A stretch of 64,000 nucleotides of DNA, from assembly GCA_015956445.1 (NCBI GenBank), contig WIUZ02000008.1, positions 1,364,001 through 1,428,000 on the forward strand. The letters are read 5' to 3'. The position numbers were made by a program, and so were the translations under genes. This document shows positions 24,415 through 36,794 of the stretch, piece after piece. The first letter of the stretch is position 1. Every line of letters begins with the position of its first letter. The notes beneath the pieces are model-generated. The model was not told where the DNA came from, did no database searches, and saw only the letters and a program-made list of their open reading frames with translations. Source of the stretch: Thelephora terrestris (taxonomy: Eukaryota > Basidiomycota > Agaricomycetes > Thelephorales > Thelephoraceae).

Positions 24415-26340
24415 ATGGTAGACTCTTCCGATTTTTCGAGTAATCCTTCGAACTCTCGGAGCCCTCCCCACCCTTCCAATCTTCCCAATGCTTCCGTTCC
24501 CAACGATGACGACGACGAACCTCCTTGTAGTGGCTCAACCCCTGTCCCCAACACCACCATCATAACCTTCGGCGAAGGTCCCAAGGACGAGAATGCCATC
24601 CCTACCCCCAATACGGACGGATCTATTCCTTCTAGACGATTCGCGACGGCATCCAGCACCGTGCTCACCGCCTCCCCCGCGTTCGTCAACAAGGAAAAAG
24701 ATATCGCGAATGTCACCCCGGCCAACCGCCTCCGCATCCTCTTCACTCCCACCCATGAGCTCGGACCTAGCCCTGGCTACTTGAAATCCATGAAGAATGC
24801 TCTCTTCCATTCGCCGCTCAACATCCTCCTCTTGTTCATCCCCGTTTCCTGGGCTCTACATTGGGCTCACCAATCCGACACCGTAATCTTCGTCGTCTCT
24901 GCTCTTGCTATAGTTCCTCTCGCTGCCCTTTTGGGCCTCGGAACCGAACAGATCGCGTTGAGGACCAGCCAGGCCGTCGGTGGTCTGTTGAACGCAACTT
25001 TGGGAAACGTCGTAGAGCTTATCATAGCCGGAATCGCTCTTGGTAGATGCGACCTCGATCTAGTCCAGAGTTCCCTTCTCGGTGGTTTACTCAGCAATCT
25101 TTTGCTCGTATTGGGTATGGCTTTTATCGGTGCGTCATACATGTTTGCCCTTCACGCCCTGCACGCCTCCGCTTACCGGCTATCATTTCCACCCAGTCGG
25201 TGGATTTAGGTTTCGTTCCCAAGAGTTCCAGCCCATGGCCGCTCAATTGAATTCTTCTCTGATGACGGTCTCTGTCATTGCTCTGATAATCCCCGCAGCA
25301 TTCGTAAGTATTCCTTTGCTTATTCGCGTTACCGGCCGCTCCTGACGCTTCGCTTAGCACGAATGGTTGGATGGGAGAATCGATAGCGATCTTGAAGCGC
25401 CATATCTCCTCCAGCTCAGTCGAGGTTCCTCGATCGTCCTCATCCTCATTTACCTTGCGTACCTCTTCTTCCAATTCTATTCCCACAACCACCTGTTCAT
25501 CGACGTTGTTCCGAGTTATGCTTCCTCCTCGTCTTCAACGTCCTTGAGGACCTCCAGGTCCAGATCCAGTTCGCGGTCAGGTTTCGAGACCATCCGTGAA
25601 CCCATTCCGATGCATCTCGTCCCTACAAATGTCCTGCCCATCACCATACAAGACGTAGGGCGGATCTCATCAATCGAGACTAGTACGAGCAAAACTTCTT
25701 TGCACGGCATCGAGTATCCCCGCATGAACACCCCTTCCGCCCTGCTCCTTTTGGTCGCCGTAACAGCTATCACCTACCTCACCGCCGAAAACCTCGTCGA
25801 TAGTGTCAATGGTCTCGTTGAACACTCTAAAGTCAACAAGGAATGGATCACCCTCATCGTTATCCCCATTATTTCCAACGCCGCGGAACATACTACTGCT
25901 GTGGTGGTCGCCAGTAAAGGAAAATTCGACTTGGCGATGAGTGTTGCCGTTGGGTCGTGTATTCAGATCGCTCTGTTTGTCATCCCCGTTTTGGTGCTTG
26001 TCGCTTGGGGGTTGGGAAAACCGTTGACTTTGTTCTTCGACCCGCTGGAGACTTTGGTATGTTTCCATCCCCCTCAGCCTGCTTTGACCGATTTAATGTT
26101 CATTCCGTCGATTAGTGCCTATTCTTATCCGTAATTATAGTCAAGTTTGCTATAGAAGATGGAAGAACCCACTGGATGAGTGGAACTGCTCTCGTTGGTA
26201 TGTGCAGCCTTACAGTCTTAATGAATTTCATTCGCTCATCGTCCGTGTTTCCATCAACAGCTGTGTATATCCTTATTGCTATCTGTTTCTGGTATTACCC
26301 AGAAACTAGCAACCACGTTGTCGGACTGGTTTGTACCTAG
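24415..26340 (+). CDS. vcx1: vacuolar-type Ca2+/H+ exchanger (CaCA family)
   Basis: Five exons, 24415-25129, 25197-25303, 25358-26056, 26116-26197 and 26261-26340; about 560 residues. The protein exchanges cytosolic Ca2+ for vacuolar H+. An acidic Ser/Pro-rich N-terminal tail of about 120 residues precedes roughly eleven membrane helices. The first cation-binding repeat is clear in LNATLGNVVELIIAGIAL. The second reads IISNAAEHTTAVVVASKGKFD; in the family the residue before NAAEH is usually Gly, and here it is Ser. A cytosolic loop of about 100 residues, rich in Ser and Arg, separates the halves. The short last exons encode the end helix (YILIAICFWYYPET). It is followed by 1.3 kb without a recognised gene. 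Confidence 0.88.
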
Positions 26341-27612
26341 ACACGACATGCCTTCGACAAAAGCCTGCGAAGATCACGAGAGCTATTCTGGAACGAACTT
26401 TGGATGTCTCCTGATCACCCTGACGCCACCAACAGTCTTCCTCATCGAACGCTGTTCTACGACATATCTGTTTTCCTCACTTTCGGTTTCCTCGTTGATC
26501 ACTTTTCTTCGTAAACTTACCGAAAAGCTCTTTTAAATAGCGAAACGATGTACTATCACGCATTACCTCGTCGGTCATCTGAATGAGTTCGGAGGACGAA
26601 CAGTCACACGAATTGAACTTCAGATGTGGATGGGACCCACATAATTCATTACCCCACAAATATGGCAGACCCACAACCGCCATGCGATGCCTTGCGTCTG
26701 GTGTCGACCGGAGAGTATGTAAACTTTACGCATTCACAGTGGTGGCATCCGGTCCACCAACCTCCACCTCCACCGTTTTGCAATGAGGCTCAGGGTTCTG
26801 GGCCCTTCAATCTAAGTTGAGGGTTATGGTTTCAAGGGGCCACCTGGTTTCATATCAACTGTCGATGGCGTCCCATTCTTTCGTCTCCAGTAGCATCGTA
26901 CCCCATCTGTGACAATGCATGAAATTCTCGAATACAGAACGAGCGTGACCTTGCTATTGTAACTGAACAATGGGCCTAGCGGTATCATATCTGGACACGC
27001 CCTTGTGATCCCCGCAGACGATGCTGGATGAATAATTTAAGGTTCTGGGGACACCAGCTTTGAAAACAGAATAAATGTCGAGAGGTGCTGGGGCAGCAGG
27101 TCTTGCTTGCCGGTAAGATGCATGAGCTCCCAGGGTGTCCGGAGAAACGACCTAAGAGGTAGTCGTGGAGAAAAGGCGGGGGCATCAACGATGGAGCGTC
27201 AACGAAGGTCCGCGATTTAACTCGTCAGATCCCCATAACGACCCTTCAAAAGGTGTACTCTCAATAAGGTGTACTCTCAATATCTCTCAAGCATCGGAAA
27301 ACACTTCACGATGTCGTTCGTAGACGTTGGGTAGCCCTGGGGGTGGGATAATCGTGCGTGAACGAACATACAGGGTTTGCATGCTTGGAACCTACATGTA
27401 TGTGTGTAGTTTGATTGGGAAAGATTGAGCGGAAATGAAGGGGACTCGGCGAAATGTTCACGGCGGATGCGTGCATGAAAATGAGGAGAAGAAATAGACC
27501 AAGGTGGTGGTGATTTAGGCGTGATAAGCGGAGGAGAGTCGTACCTCCCAAGCAGGGGCGGCTCAGCCTGAGAGGATGGAATAGGGGGGCAGCCGGCGAA
27601 GAACTTGAATTT
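26341..27612. other. region between the exchanger and Lon
   Basis: 1.27 kb between two stop codons. No conserved coding signal found on either strand; it contains a 16-bp direct repeat at 27250-27281. Confidence 0.45.
27250..27281 (+). repeat. 16-bp direct repeat, two copies
   Basis: AAGGTGTACTCTCAAT occurs twice in tandem. No function apparent. Confidence 0.8.
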
Positions 27613-30600
27613 TCATAACCTACTCTCAATCATAAAATCCGTTCTAGGTCGACGCCATGGTACAACCCCCTTCCCAAATGCCGCATCCAACCCCTCAGAG
27701 ACCGTCTTGACGAAGAAAAACTGCATGTCGTCCTTGACTTCTCGCGGAATGTCGTGATCGACGTCCTTCCTATTTGCCCAAGGAAGGATCACCTTCTTCA
27801 TACCCGCTCTGTGGGCTCCCAGGACTTTCTCTTTAATCCCACCGACAGGTTCGACACGGCCGCGGAGCGTTATCTATAGACGAATGGCGTTAGATGTGCG
27901 TGAGTGCATGGTGGGAGTTACAGTACCTCTCCCGTCATGGCGATGTCAATGGGTACACATAACCCTGTGAACAATGACACCAGAGCACAGACCATGGCAA
28001 TACCGGCACTAGGGCCGTCCTGTACAACTCGCTGATTAGCCCTACTGTTGTCAAAAAGCACGGAACCAATAAACCTTCTTCTGCGCACCAGCCGGTAAGT
28101 GAAGATGGATGTCGATCAGGTTCGGTACCTTCAACGGGTCTTCGCTACGATTCGAAGTAATCCGTAAATTGTAGGCGTGCGTCTTTACCCAGCTCAACGC
28201 CAAAGAACTGCTCTCCTTGATCACCTGTGCAATTGGAACGAGGGGTTGAGCGGTGCTCCGAGTGCAAGAGGGATTAGAGGTTGAGCTTACGTCTCCCAGG
28301 CTTCCGGTTAACTGTATGTCACCCTTCCCTGGCATTGCGCACGTCTCGATGGGAAGCACGCTACCTTCGCCCAGTCCACTCACGACTAACCCATACACAA
28401 GGCCCCTCTTCGGTGACCGGTCCTTCTCACCCTCGTACCTCGGAATGCCGAGGATCCCTTCCAAATCCTCCTCTCCGACCTCTTTTTGATAAGCGGGTAG
28501 TTTGTCCCCATCTTGATCGTTGTGTTCGGCCCATTCCACCGCTTTGTATCGTACAACGGAACCGATAGCACGCTCTAATGAACGAACACCGGCCTCACGC
28601 GTGTATCCCGTTACGATCTGCAGTAGCGCAGGTTCTGATAGTGCGATGTGCGATGAATCTAGCCCATTCGCTTCGAGCTGCTTAGGCAACAGGAATCTCG
28701 AAGCAATGTGTAATTTTTCATCATAGGTATACCCTTCGCAGATAAGTGAATTGGGTGACCGTCGGGGAAGAATTGAAAAGGCCCTTACCAGATAAATGCA
28801 CGACCTCGCAGCGATCCAAGAGTGGCGGGGAGATGGACTCCAACGAGTTTGCCGTGCAAATGAAAAGCACCTGGCTAAGATCAACGGGAACATTCAAGTA
28901 GTGATCCCTGAACGTATGATTCTGCTCGGGGTCCAGGACTTCCAACAATGCAGCAGATGGATCTCCATGGAAATTGTTGTGTCCAACCTTATCGATCTCA
29001 TCGCTAAAGGGGGGTGAGTGAACACGAAACGAAATTTCGGGCTGTTGCCATACAGGAGGATGATTGGGTCCGGTCGTCCTGCTTTCTTGAGGGCTTGGAC
29101 GATCGAACCAGGGCAACTGGCAACGTAGGTGCGGCGGTGTCCTCGAATCTCTGCCTCATCACGGACTCCTCCGAGAGATATTCGTTCGAACGGGCGACCG
29201 AGCGCTCTAGCCAGAGAAGACGTAATTGAGGTCTTTCCTGTTCCTGGTGGACCGACGAACCTATTCAAGAAGTCAATGCCGTAAATTTGACATTCAGAAC
29301 AAACTACCAACAAAAGGATTGGCCCTTTGACGCGCGGTACAGGAGGAGGAACAGATGATGTATTATCCATCCGAAGAACCAGGGCCTTCTCGCTTTCGGC
29401 ATATGCGGCAAGCTCCTTCAACCTTACGATTGCAAGGTATTCGATGAGCCTCTTCTTGATCTTGTCCAGGCCGTAGTGATCTGCATCGAGCTGCTTTCGG
29501 GCCTTGGACAAAAACTGACGGTCCCTTAGAACCTCAAGCGCTGTCAAACGAGGCGATGACGATGGCCATGGGATGGAAGTCAGCCATTCAAGCTGCGGTT
29601 TGTTGTGATTCAGTAATTGCATTGGGATGCGAAGAACTTGCTCACGTATGTTCGTATCACTGCGTTCTCTGCGCTGCCGGAGGGGATACGTTTGAGCCTC
29701 CTCCATTCTGAAACGGCTACCTTGCGTTCTTCCGAGTCCTTGGTCATAGCCTCTATCTTTTGTCGCAACTGCGCAACATCATCGGCATCGGCTTGGTCTT
29801 CGTCATCTAATTCAGACGGGGGATTACCGCTAGCGCCCGTCACGAACTTCGGCTGGCGGTTAAGGCTTTGGAGTTCTTTCTGAATGGCTGCCAGCTTTTG
29901 TCGGAGAAAGTGTTCTTTCTGTTGTTTGGAAAAGGTCTCGTCAACGACAGAGGCGATCTTGCTGCTAACTTCGGATATTGATGCGAGCTTAACAAATAGC
30001 TGGGTAACAACTTTTAGCCGGGCTTCAGTGTCGATGGTAGCGAGGATTTCTAAGCGAGGTGGTCAGTCATGTGGCCATTCCGTTATGGGAGACTAACCAA
30101 GTCTGTCATTGAACTCCGCATCCACCGCAGAGGCCATGACATCTGCCAACCACACAATGCGGGAGTTGTCAATCCCTTCAACAAAGTGCATCATTCTGAC
30201 CCAGTATTCCTTCCTGGGACCCGACTTTGAGAGTTTGTCCAGTAGATTTACAGCCGCGGCCTTGGTGTTTTCGAGGGTTGTACGAGAAGGAATTGCACCA
30301 CTGGGGGGATATTCGACAGCGCAGTGGGTCAACACATCGAGTTGGGCGGCTGTGAGGCGTAGGCCGTGTGGAAGGTGAATTCTGGTGAGACCAACGATTG
30401 TGAGGTGATAGGGATGTTCGCTATGATCATTCTGTGACGGTCCAAGGCGCACGACCCTAGCTGCAGCGCCACATTCAGAGAGAACTGGGTCTGAAGCCCC
30501 GGTGGGCGGGGTAACGATCGGGATTGCGGCTACGATCACGGGTTCGCTCGATTCCTCGACGAGAGACAACAGGTGGTCTCCGACATTACGAGAGACGAGC

Positions 30601-30680
30601 AGAGATATTCTGCCATTCGGAAGGAGAACCTGAGGATGAGGAAGAGGAATTGCGGGGAGGAGAGTGTTGGACGAGGTCAT
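27613..30680 (-). CDS. peroxisomal Lon protease (LONP2/Pln type)
   Basis: Nine exons on the minus strand: 30098-30680, 29646-30049, 29312-29592, 29054-29260, 28789-29003, 28291-28733, 28075-28224, 27927-28019 and 27613-27873; about 878 residues. This ATP-dependent serine protease degrades damaged matrix proteins. Order: N-terminal LON domain, coiled-coil with the [13 protein letters not shown] motif, AAA+ core with Walker [10 protein letters not shown] and Walker B ILLDEIDK, and the protease domain with the catalytic Ser in DGPSAGIAM and Lys in the [16 protein letters not shown] block. The C-terminus is Ser-Arg-Leu, a PTS1 peroxisome signal, and there is no mitochondrial presequence. The start ([15 protein letters not shown]) is 58 bp from the divergent MTG2 gene. 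The sixth intron is 66 nt without a stop in frame. Confidence 0.93.
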
Positions 30681-30738
30681 GGTTAGCTTGAAGCAACCGA
30701 CCCGCCGGGTCAGGGACAAATGATCACACCTCCGACTG

Positions 30739-32537
30739 ATGAAATATTGTCCGGCCCGCTCGGGTGTTCAACCCGATCCAATGCTCAGACAGTCTCTTCA
30801 ACCTGGAAGATGGCGCCCATTCGCTCGTTCTCTCTCATCTCTACCGATTAATGTCTCTACTGCACCTACAACGGAGGAAACTACGTATAGTTTGAAGGAA
30901 CTCGCTCGTAGAAAACGAAAGACGGAATGGAAGCGCAGGCAAGGCGTAAGTCGCGTTAAACTCGATTTCCCAACCTCTCTTTACCGTTTCACTTTTCTGT
31001 GCAGGGACAATCATTTCTCGACCATCTGATTGTCCACGTACGTGCAGGAAAGGGCGGCGACGGTTGCGTCGCATTCCACCGTGAACTCTACAAACCATTC
31101 GGTCCGCCATCTGGCGGAAATGGCGGACGCGGAGGCGACGTCTATTTCCTCCCAACCCACCATCTTACAACCCTCTCCTCTGTAACTCCACGAATACGCG
31201 GAAACCAGGGATCTCATGGTCAAGGGACATGGCAAGGTGGTCGAAATGGTGCCCCCCTCGTCGTCAAAGTTCCCCTCGGAACAGTCGTGCGTGAGTTGAC
31301 CAAAGAGGAAGTGGCCAAGTACAACTTCAAAGACGAGTGGGAAGCCGAAGAGGAGGCACTTGCCGGTTTGTCCCCCGAGGAAAGATTGGAAAAACTACGC
31401 GCAAAGAGATGGGTTCACTATCCCCGATATCAGGACAACAACCTTAAGCGAGCAGAATTCAAGGAAGCGGAGAGGATCCTTTGGAAAGAAGAACGAGCGA
31501 GGAGAATACAGAGGAGGAGACGAGCTCTCAATCCCTTGTTTCTCGACCTTGACACCGCAGTGGAAACTGCCCTCTCGGATGATTCGCCTTTGGGTCTCGG
31601 AAACCGTGAAAGCCTGGGCCATTTAATCGCCTCTGGGGGTGCAGGTGGTCTCGGAAATCCAAATTTCCTCAGCACAAACCATCGATCACCCAAGTTCGCC
31701 ACGCGGGGCCACGAAGGCGAGTTCATCACTTTGTCGTTGGAACTCAAGATCTTGGCCGACGTTGGTCTTGTGGGTATGCCCAACGCGGGGAAGAGTACCC
31801 TACTTCGAGCCTTGACTGGCGGCCGTGCGAAGAGCGAAGTCGCGAGTTACGCTTTCACCACCCTCAATCCCGTCGTCGGTGTCATCCGTGTCGCAAATGA
31901 TGGAATTTTCGAAGGATGGAGGGGGGAAGGTGTAGTCCACGATGAAACGCAAATTGAAGAAGAACGTCATCTCGAACTCATGGAGCAGGGTGCCTTCGCA
32001 GACTCATTGACCCGTAACCAAAAACGGACCGGAGCTGGTCATGATACCGCATACAGTGGCCACGATTTCGATCTCCTCGAGGAATTCCGGTTCACTATCG
32101 CAGACAACCCAGGGCTCATTTCTCGTGCATCGGAGGACGTTGGACTAGGTCACTCATTTCTCCGTTCGATGGAACGGTCCCTCGCTCTCGTCTATGTTGT
32201 CGATCTTTCCGGTCCGGCGCCTTGGGACGAACTCAGGGTGCTTCGCGACGAGCTGGAAACCTACCAGCATGGCATGAGTGCTCGTGCCAGGATGGTCATC
32301 GCCAACAAGGCTGACCTTCTGGGGTGCGACGACCAGAATCCGCAGTTGGTCGAGGACGCCAGACGAAAGCTTCAAAGGCTCGTCGAATTTGTCGAGGAGG
32401 AGCTTGGTCCGTTGGACGTGGTCCCTGTCTCGGCCAAGTTCTCGAACAACCTGACGAAGGTCGTGGGACTTATGAGGGGGTACGTGGAGGACGCAAGAGA
32501 GGAGTTGAAGAGGTCTCGCGAATCAAAAACGGAGTAG
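30739..32537 (+). CDS. mtg2: mitochondrial Obg-type GTPase (MTG2)
   Basis: Exons 30739-30945 and 31005-32537; 579 residues, or 565 if the second ATG at 30781 is used, whose product begins with a basic MLRQSLQPGRWRPFARSL presequence typical of mitochondrial import. Obg/MTG2 proteins act in assembly of the large mitochondrial ribosomal subunit. The glycine-rich Obg fold is plain (GKGGDGCVAFHRE, GPPSGGNGGRGGDVY). It is interrupted by a charged insert of about 90 residues, as in other fungal homologues. G motifs: GMPNAGKST (G1), DNPG (G3), NKAD (G4) and SAK (G5). It is head to head with the Lon gene, separated by 58-100 bp, so the two probably share a bidirectional promoter. Confidence 0.92.
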
Positions 32538-32848
32538 AACTTGTCTTGCGATGCGCTGTGAGTTTGTGCTGCCCCTTCCTGGTATATATATACTCCTCAG
32601 GTGCTTAAGCCCTACTTCCAAGGATACTGTAATTACGCGCACGTTAATTTCAATACCTCGCCATGCCCCGGGTTCCATTCTCATGTGCTTGATTGACCAA
32701 CTTTGTCCCGCGTTACGGATACAAAACTCTAAATGCGAAAGGGGTCCCCCTGCTTCTGAATATTTGGCCGACCTCCACAACCCCCTATGGCTTCAACTCA
32801 AACCACATCTCAAACATTTCAACGCCAACGACAAGCAGACAATCCATA

Positions 32849-33565
32849 ATGGCAATCGCCGCACGCTACCAACGTCATCTCTCCCCTCCTACTTCCCCAT
32901 CTCCCTTGCGACCGCTCCGAAACCCCGATCTCACCACCTTCCTCCTCCCCTCAAATGCACACCTCCGAGCCCCTCTCCCCCGAACGGATTCCGAGAACCG
33001 CCGCGAGGAACTCGCCAAACAGCTCGCGAGAGACGACGAACCGGTGGCCTTGAGTGGTTCGGTAGGAGGTGAGGACGCGAGTTATTTGTTGGCAAAGGCT
33101 GTGGTGGGGAGGTACGTGGAGTCGTATTTGCCGGGGATTAAGGAGCAGCGGGTCGTATTGGAGAGGGGTGTGGAGGTCGTCGGGGAGAATTTGCGGAGGC
33201 GGAGGAGAAGTGCATGTGGAAGGAAGGGGAAAGAAAGCGCTCTTTCGTCGCTCGTGCATGCCGTCGAAGTGGAATGGATGATATGGTCGAGAATAACCCC
33301 ACCGGCCGTAGCTTTGTACGCATGGTGGGTCGTGTTCGCGATCTGGAGGAAACTGGACGACGGAGAGCGGGGCTTTCTCGTCCAATTCACAACGCACAGG
33401 GACAAGGTCGAGACTTGGCTAACGTGGGCGTTCGCGGGACTCGTCGCTCTGTTGTGCGTTCTGGCGTTGGTTGTTTGGATAGTCGTTGAGGCGATTAGGG
33501 TGTTCTCTGGTTACAAGTTCGGTCGACCGCGAAGAGAAGGTGACAAATCTACATACGGTAGTTAG
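32849..33565 (+). CDS. hypothetical two-helix membrane protein
   Basis: A single open frame of 238 residues from an ATG at 32849 (AATCCATA context); the frame is open further upstream but with non-coding-like composition. After a Pro/Ser-rich N-terminal segment comes a charged helical region (ENRREELAKQLARDD). Then two hydrophobic helices, at PPAVALYAWWVVFAIW and at WLTWAFAGLVALLCVLALVV, and a short basic tail. I do not recognise the family. It starts about 310 bp after MTG2 and converges with the transporter gene, whose stop is 110 bp away. Codon use and length argue for a real gene, but no conserved domain supports it. Confidence 0.5.
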   Translation: MAIAARYQRHLSPPTSPSPLRPLRNPDLTTFLLPSNAHLRAPLPRTDSENRREELAKQLARDDEPVALSGSVGGEDASYLLAKAVVGRYVESYLPGIKEQRVVLERGVEVVGENLRRRRRSACGRKGKESALSSLVHAVEVEWMIWSRITPPAVALYAWWVVFAIWRKLDDGERGFLVQFTTHRDKVETWLTWAFAGLVALLCVLALVVWIVVEAIRVFSGYKFGRPRREGDKSTYGS

Positions 33566-33674
33566 CGTGAAGTAGGGTGATCCACGGGAGGGTATACGAT
33601 GACAAACATATGGACATTAAATCGACGATGAGAATACGCTGAAACGCGGAACACGCCTGGACGCCAGAAACCGC

Positions 33675-35674
33675 TTATCCCTCGGACTTCTCAAGCTCCT
33701 CGACCACAGTACGTGAAGGGGGCTCCGGAGAAGTTGGGTCCCCCCCACGCTTGGCCTCGATCTCGTCTCGTTCTCTCCGAGTCTGTTCCCCTTTCAGGCC
33801 GAAAGTCAGGAGTGACACCACGCAGATGATGGTTCCGTGGAAGATCAAGGCGTTGCGCATGTTGAGAGGAGGTTTCGCATTCGGCCCGGCCCTCAAAGCA
33901 GACTCGGCTGTTAAAAATACGTTAGCCACCGCGTGCGATCGCGGAGAAAAAAGAAACATACAGAGGACCATTATGACCTGGAAGATGCTGCAAGCCGCCC
34001 AAAGGAATGCCGAACTTGCGTCTGGTGCCCTGGTGAGCTCGGCGGCGATCTCAAGGGCTACCGGAAGTAGGGTGATGCCACAGATTCCTATCAACCCAGA
34101 CAGCACAAACAGTGCGGTGGCATTGTCTGGACGAACTGTATCGGAGGACGATCAGGCACAAATACAGGGAACAAGGATTCTGAATGCGCACTAGCCCAGA
34201 TCAGTGAAAGCCAGAGGGCTGAGAGTATGGGGACGAGTATTTTGATCGTAAGGCCCAAATGCCTCGTGAACACTCTATCAAAGACTGGTGAAGAAATTGC
34301 GGCGGCAATGATTCCCGCAAACAATAGGGTAGCACCCATGAACCCTGAAGTGTTCTGAGAATACCCTTGTGGGGAGAAGTATTGAGATGTAAGAATGCCG
34401 AAAGTGTTCACACTACAAAGAGCGCTGAGACATGGAACCTTGCAGAAAAGTAGGGGGGACCTACGCTCCTGCTTGGACACCGAACACGAGAACAACGAAC
34501 CAAAAGTCTAATTTCTCGCGTACGGACATCCGACCATATTGAGATTCGTCGCCGGCCGGGAGTCCAGCCAACTCGTTCAAGAGCGCGCGATGCGGTCTTT
34601 CTTGGGCAGCTGAGTAAGCTGTAGAACGGTCAGCACACCGAAAGAGCACAGCCGTCCTGTAACATACTCGGAGGTGTGGGTGGGCGGCTCCCGATAAGGA
34701 AGACGAACAGAGATGCTGCGGTCTGGATGATGCCAAGGACCAAGATCTACACAAACGATATCGTTAATCCCGAAAGCTCACAGGTCATCACGGAGACCTC
34801 ACGGATTCCTTTGGTCCACTCGATATTGGTGAAATCACTTGTGCCAAAGCGCTGCCGACCGGATTCATGATGGACATGATCATCGTCGCAGTCGTTCTCC
34901 ATCGTGCGTCGAACCAAGATTCGCTGTACTTCGTCGGGAGCACTTGGAATACTGCTTGTGGAATGCTCGAAAGGAACTTTCAGATAGAAATCAGATGTGA
35001 GCCATTCTCGATCATGAAACGGAAGGGAGGGGCGGCGATACGTACTTGCCCAACGATGAGGAGAGCATAGGCGCTATTAGGAGAGAGCGAGTTCGCATTG
35101 GCAGCATACCGGACCCATGCACCCAAAACGAAGCATATAGCACCGATATCGCACTGAAGCAGAAGAATTATTAGGAGCGATCTTAACGAGCGTGGTGGAG
35201 CCGTGGAGAAACTTACCGCCCTTCTTAATCCATATCGTGATACCGTCCACGGTACAAGGGCGGCTGCGGGGATGTACGTGCACGCCGTGATGTTTCCCAA
35301 CCAATTGACGCGATTCAGACTGGTATGAAACACCTGCGAGGCTATGGAATACCCTCAATTATGTCATTTCGACTGGAGCTTGAGGCTAAACGGCGTACTT
35401 GAGGTTGCTATCGGGCCGAACCATGGCATGGCCATGCCGCCGACGAGATTTAAAAGGCTCTGATAGATTGATGACGACCATGAGTGGAGAGTGTGTGGTC
35501 AAGAAACTGCATGCCGCCCACCGACGAGGTCGGGGAACGGCAGCGCTGAGAGTGACGTACCATGCCAAGCAAGCCCGCGAACCGCCTTTTGTAAAGTTTG
35601 TACTCATGAGGATAGTTCTCCTGGTGTGGGGGGACGTCCGCGGGTGGATGGGTGGGGGATTGTGACCGGGACAT
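33675..35674 (-). CDS. major facilitator transporter, FLVCR/SLC49-like
   Basis: Ten exons on the minus strand: 35561-35674, 35399-35459, 35217-35341, 35046-35153, 34803-34976, 34668-34746, 34465-34618, 34192-34412, 33962-34135 and 33675-33907; about 480 residues. Twelve membrane helices are expected and most can be seen. Family markers are the SLNRVNWLGNITACTYIPA stretch, YSESWFDARWRTTATMIMS, the MNPVGSALAQVISP segment, and the second half from VNTFGILTSQYF through GFMGATLLFAGIIAAAISSP. Animal relatives move haem, choline or other small molecules; the fungal substrate is not known. The penultimate intron (54 nt) is stop-free and in frame. The short hydrophilic N-terminus has an HEYKLYKRRF motif before helix 1. 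Confidence 0.85.
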
Positions 35675-36794
35675 ACTCTCCACCCAGGAGTTGCGGTGGG
35701 GAAAGACAAGAGGGAGAGAAACGCGAGCGACAGAGCGCGCTCCGCTGCCACTGACATTGACGTGATAGCGTTAAGCTCGGCGCTTGAGCCAACAATCGAT
35801 TGAATCGCTCTCAATTGAAAACTACTGTTCCTGTGACCTTGAGGCACCACAATGTATACACTCTACTTGAATGAATATCGAAGGAGTTGTAGAATAAGAA
35901 GGCCGCCGCGTGTGCGGATGCTGATGTTATCTCTATGGTTGTAGATGATTAAGACTTTGGTAGGGTCAAGGTCAACCCGGGGAGGTATGACCTTAACAGT
36001 GGCATGCAAAGCCACAACCCTGAGTACGCAAGACCAGGCAAAACACAGGGTGGACCGTTTAGCGATCATGCATCATGACCGTCGACGAAGATGGATAGAT
36101 GCGATTCCACTTGAGTGGCTCTGTGGGATAGCCAGTATCGGTCATCGGTTTAAAAGTTGAACGGCACCTTCCCACAGTGGGAAAGCCGTTGGCCTAAACA
36201 TATATTTGGGATGAAGGTTGTTCCACAAGCATTCCCATCGCAAGAATGCGCTACGTATCTTGCCGAGATTCGCGTTTGTGGAACACATTTGGTCGTCACT
36301 CTTTCCGGTGGCGGGCACGCTCTGCAAGCCACTTGTACAAGGCTCGGGGATAATCTCGACCGGACTCCGTATCATCGATCAACATTCGAGATTTCGGATC
36401 GGGTTGGAGACCTGAGCCGTGCCTTGCGGAGATGCGGCCGGCATCCGGTTCGCCCCTTGGGCAGAGTCTTCCAGAAACATTCAAACCCGGACCGGCTGGA
36501 TCCGAGGCTACCCATGGTAGCACTGGTAGGGTACTCTTACTTATCCCAATGCCACCGCACATTGAACTTCGAAGAATCCCGGCTCATCGTTGCCGATAAA
36601 CCAAGGTTCCTCGCGCCTCTGGGACATCAGGCTCACATGTACAGTTACGCTCAGACTCGCTGAAACCCGCCGACCCTGACACTAAAAGAATTATGTATGT
36701 AGTTGCACAATACATTGGGTAACTATCCACTAGATATACTTATTTCTTAACACCCCGCGGAGGACTTCACCTCCTGTATTCAGCGTGAGACTTT
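35675..36794. other. region between the FLVCR-like transporter and the kelch gene
   Basis: 1.12 kb including the transporter promoter. A 168-codon open frame (36157-36663, plus) has no recognisable domain and is left unassigned. Confidence 0.4.

Noticed and set aside
36157-36663. 168-codon plus-strand open frame between the transporter and the kelch gene
   Set aside because: No signal, domain or homologue recognised; could be chance. Left as an intergenic note only.
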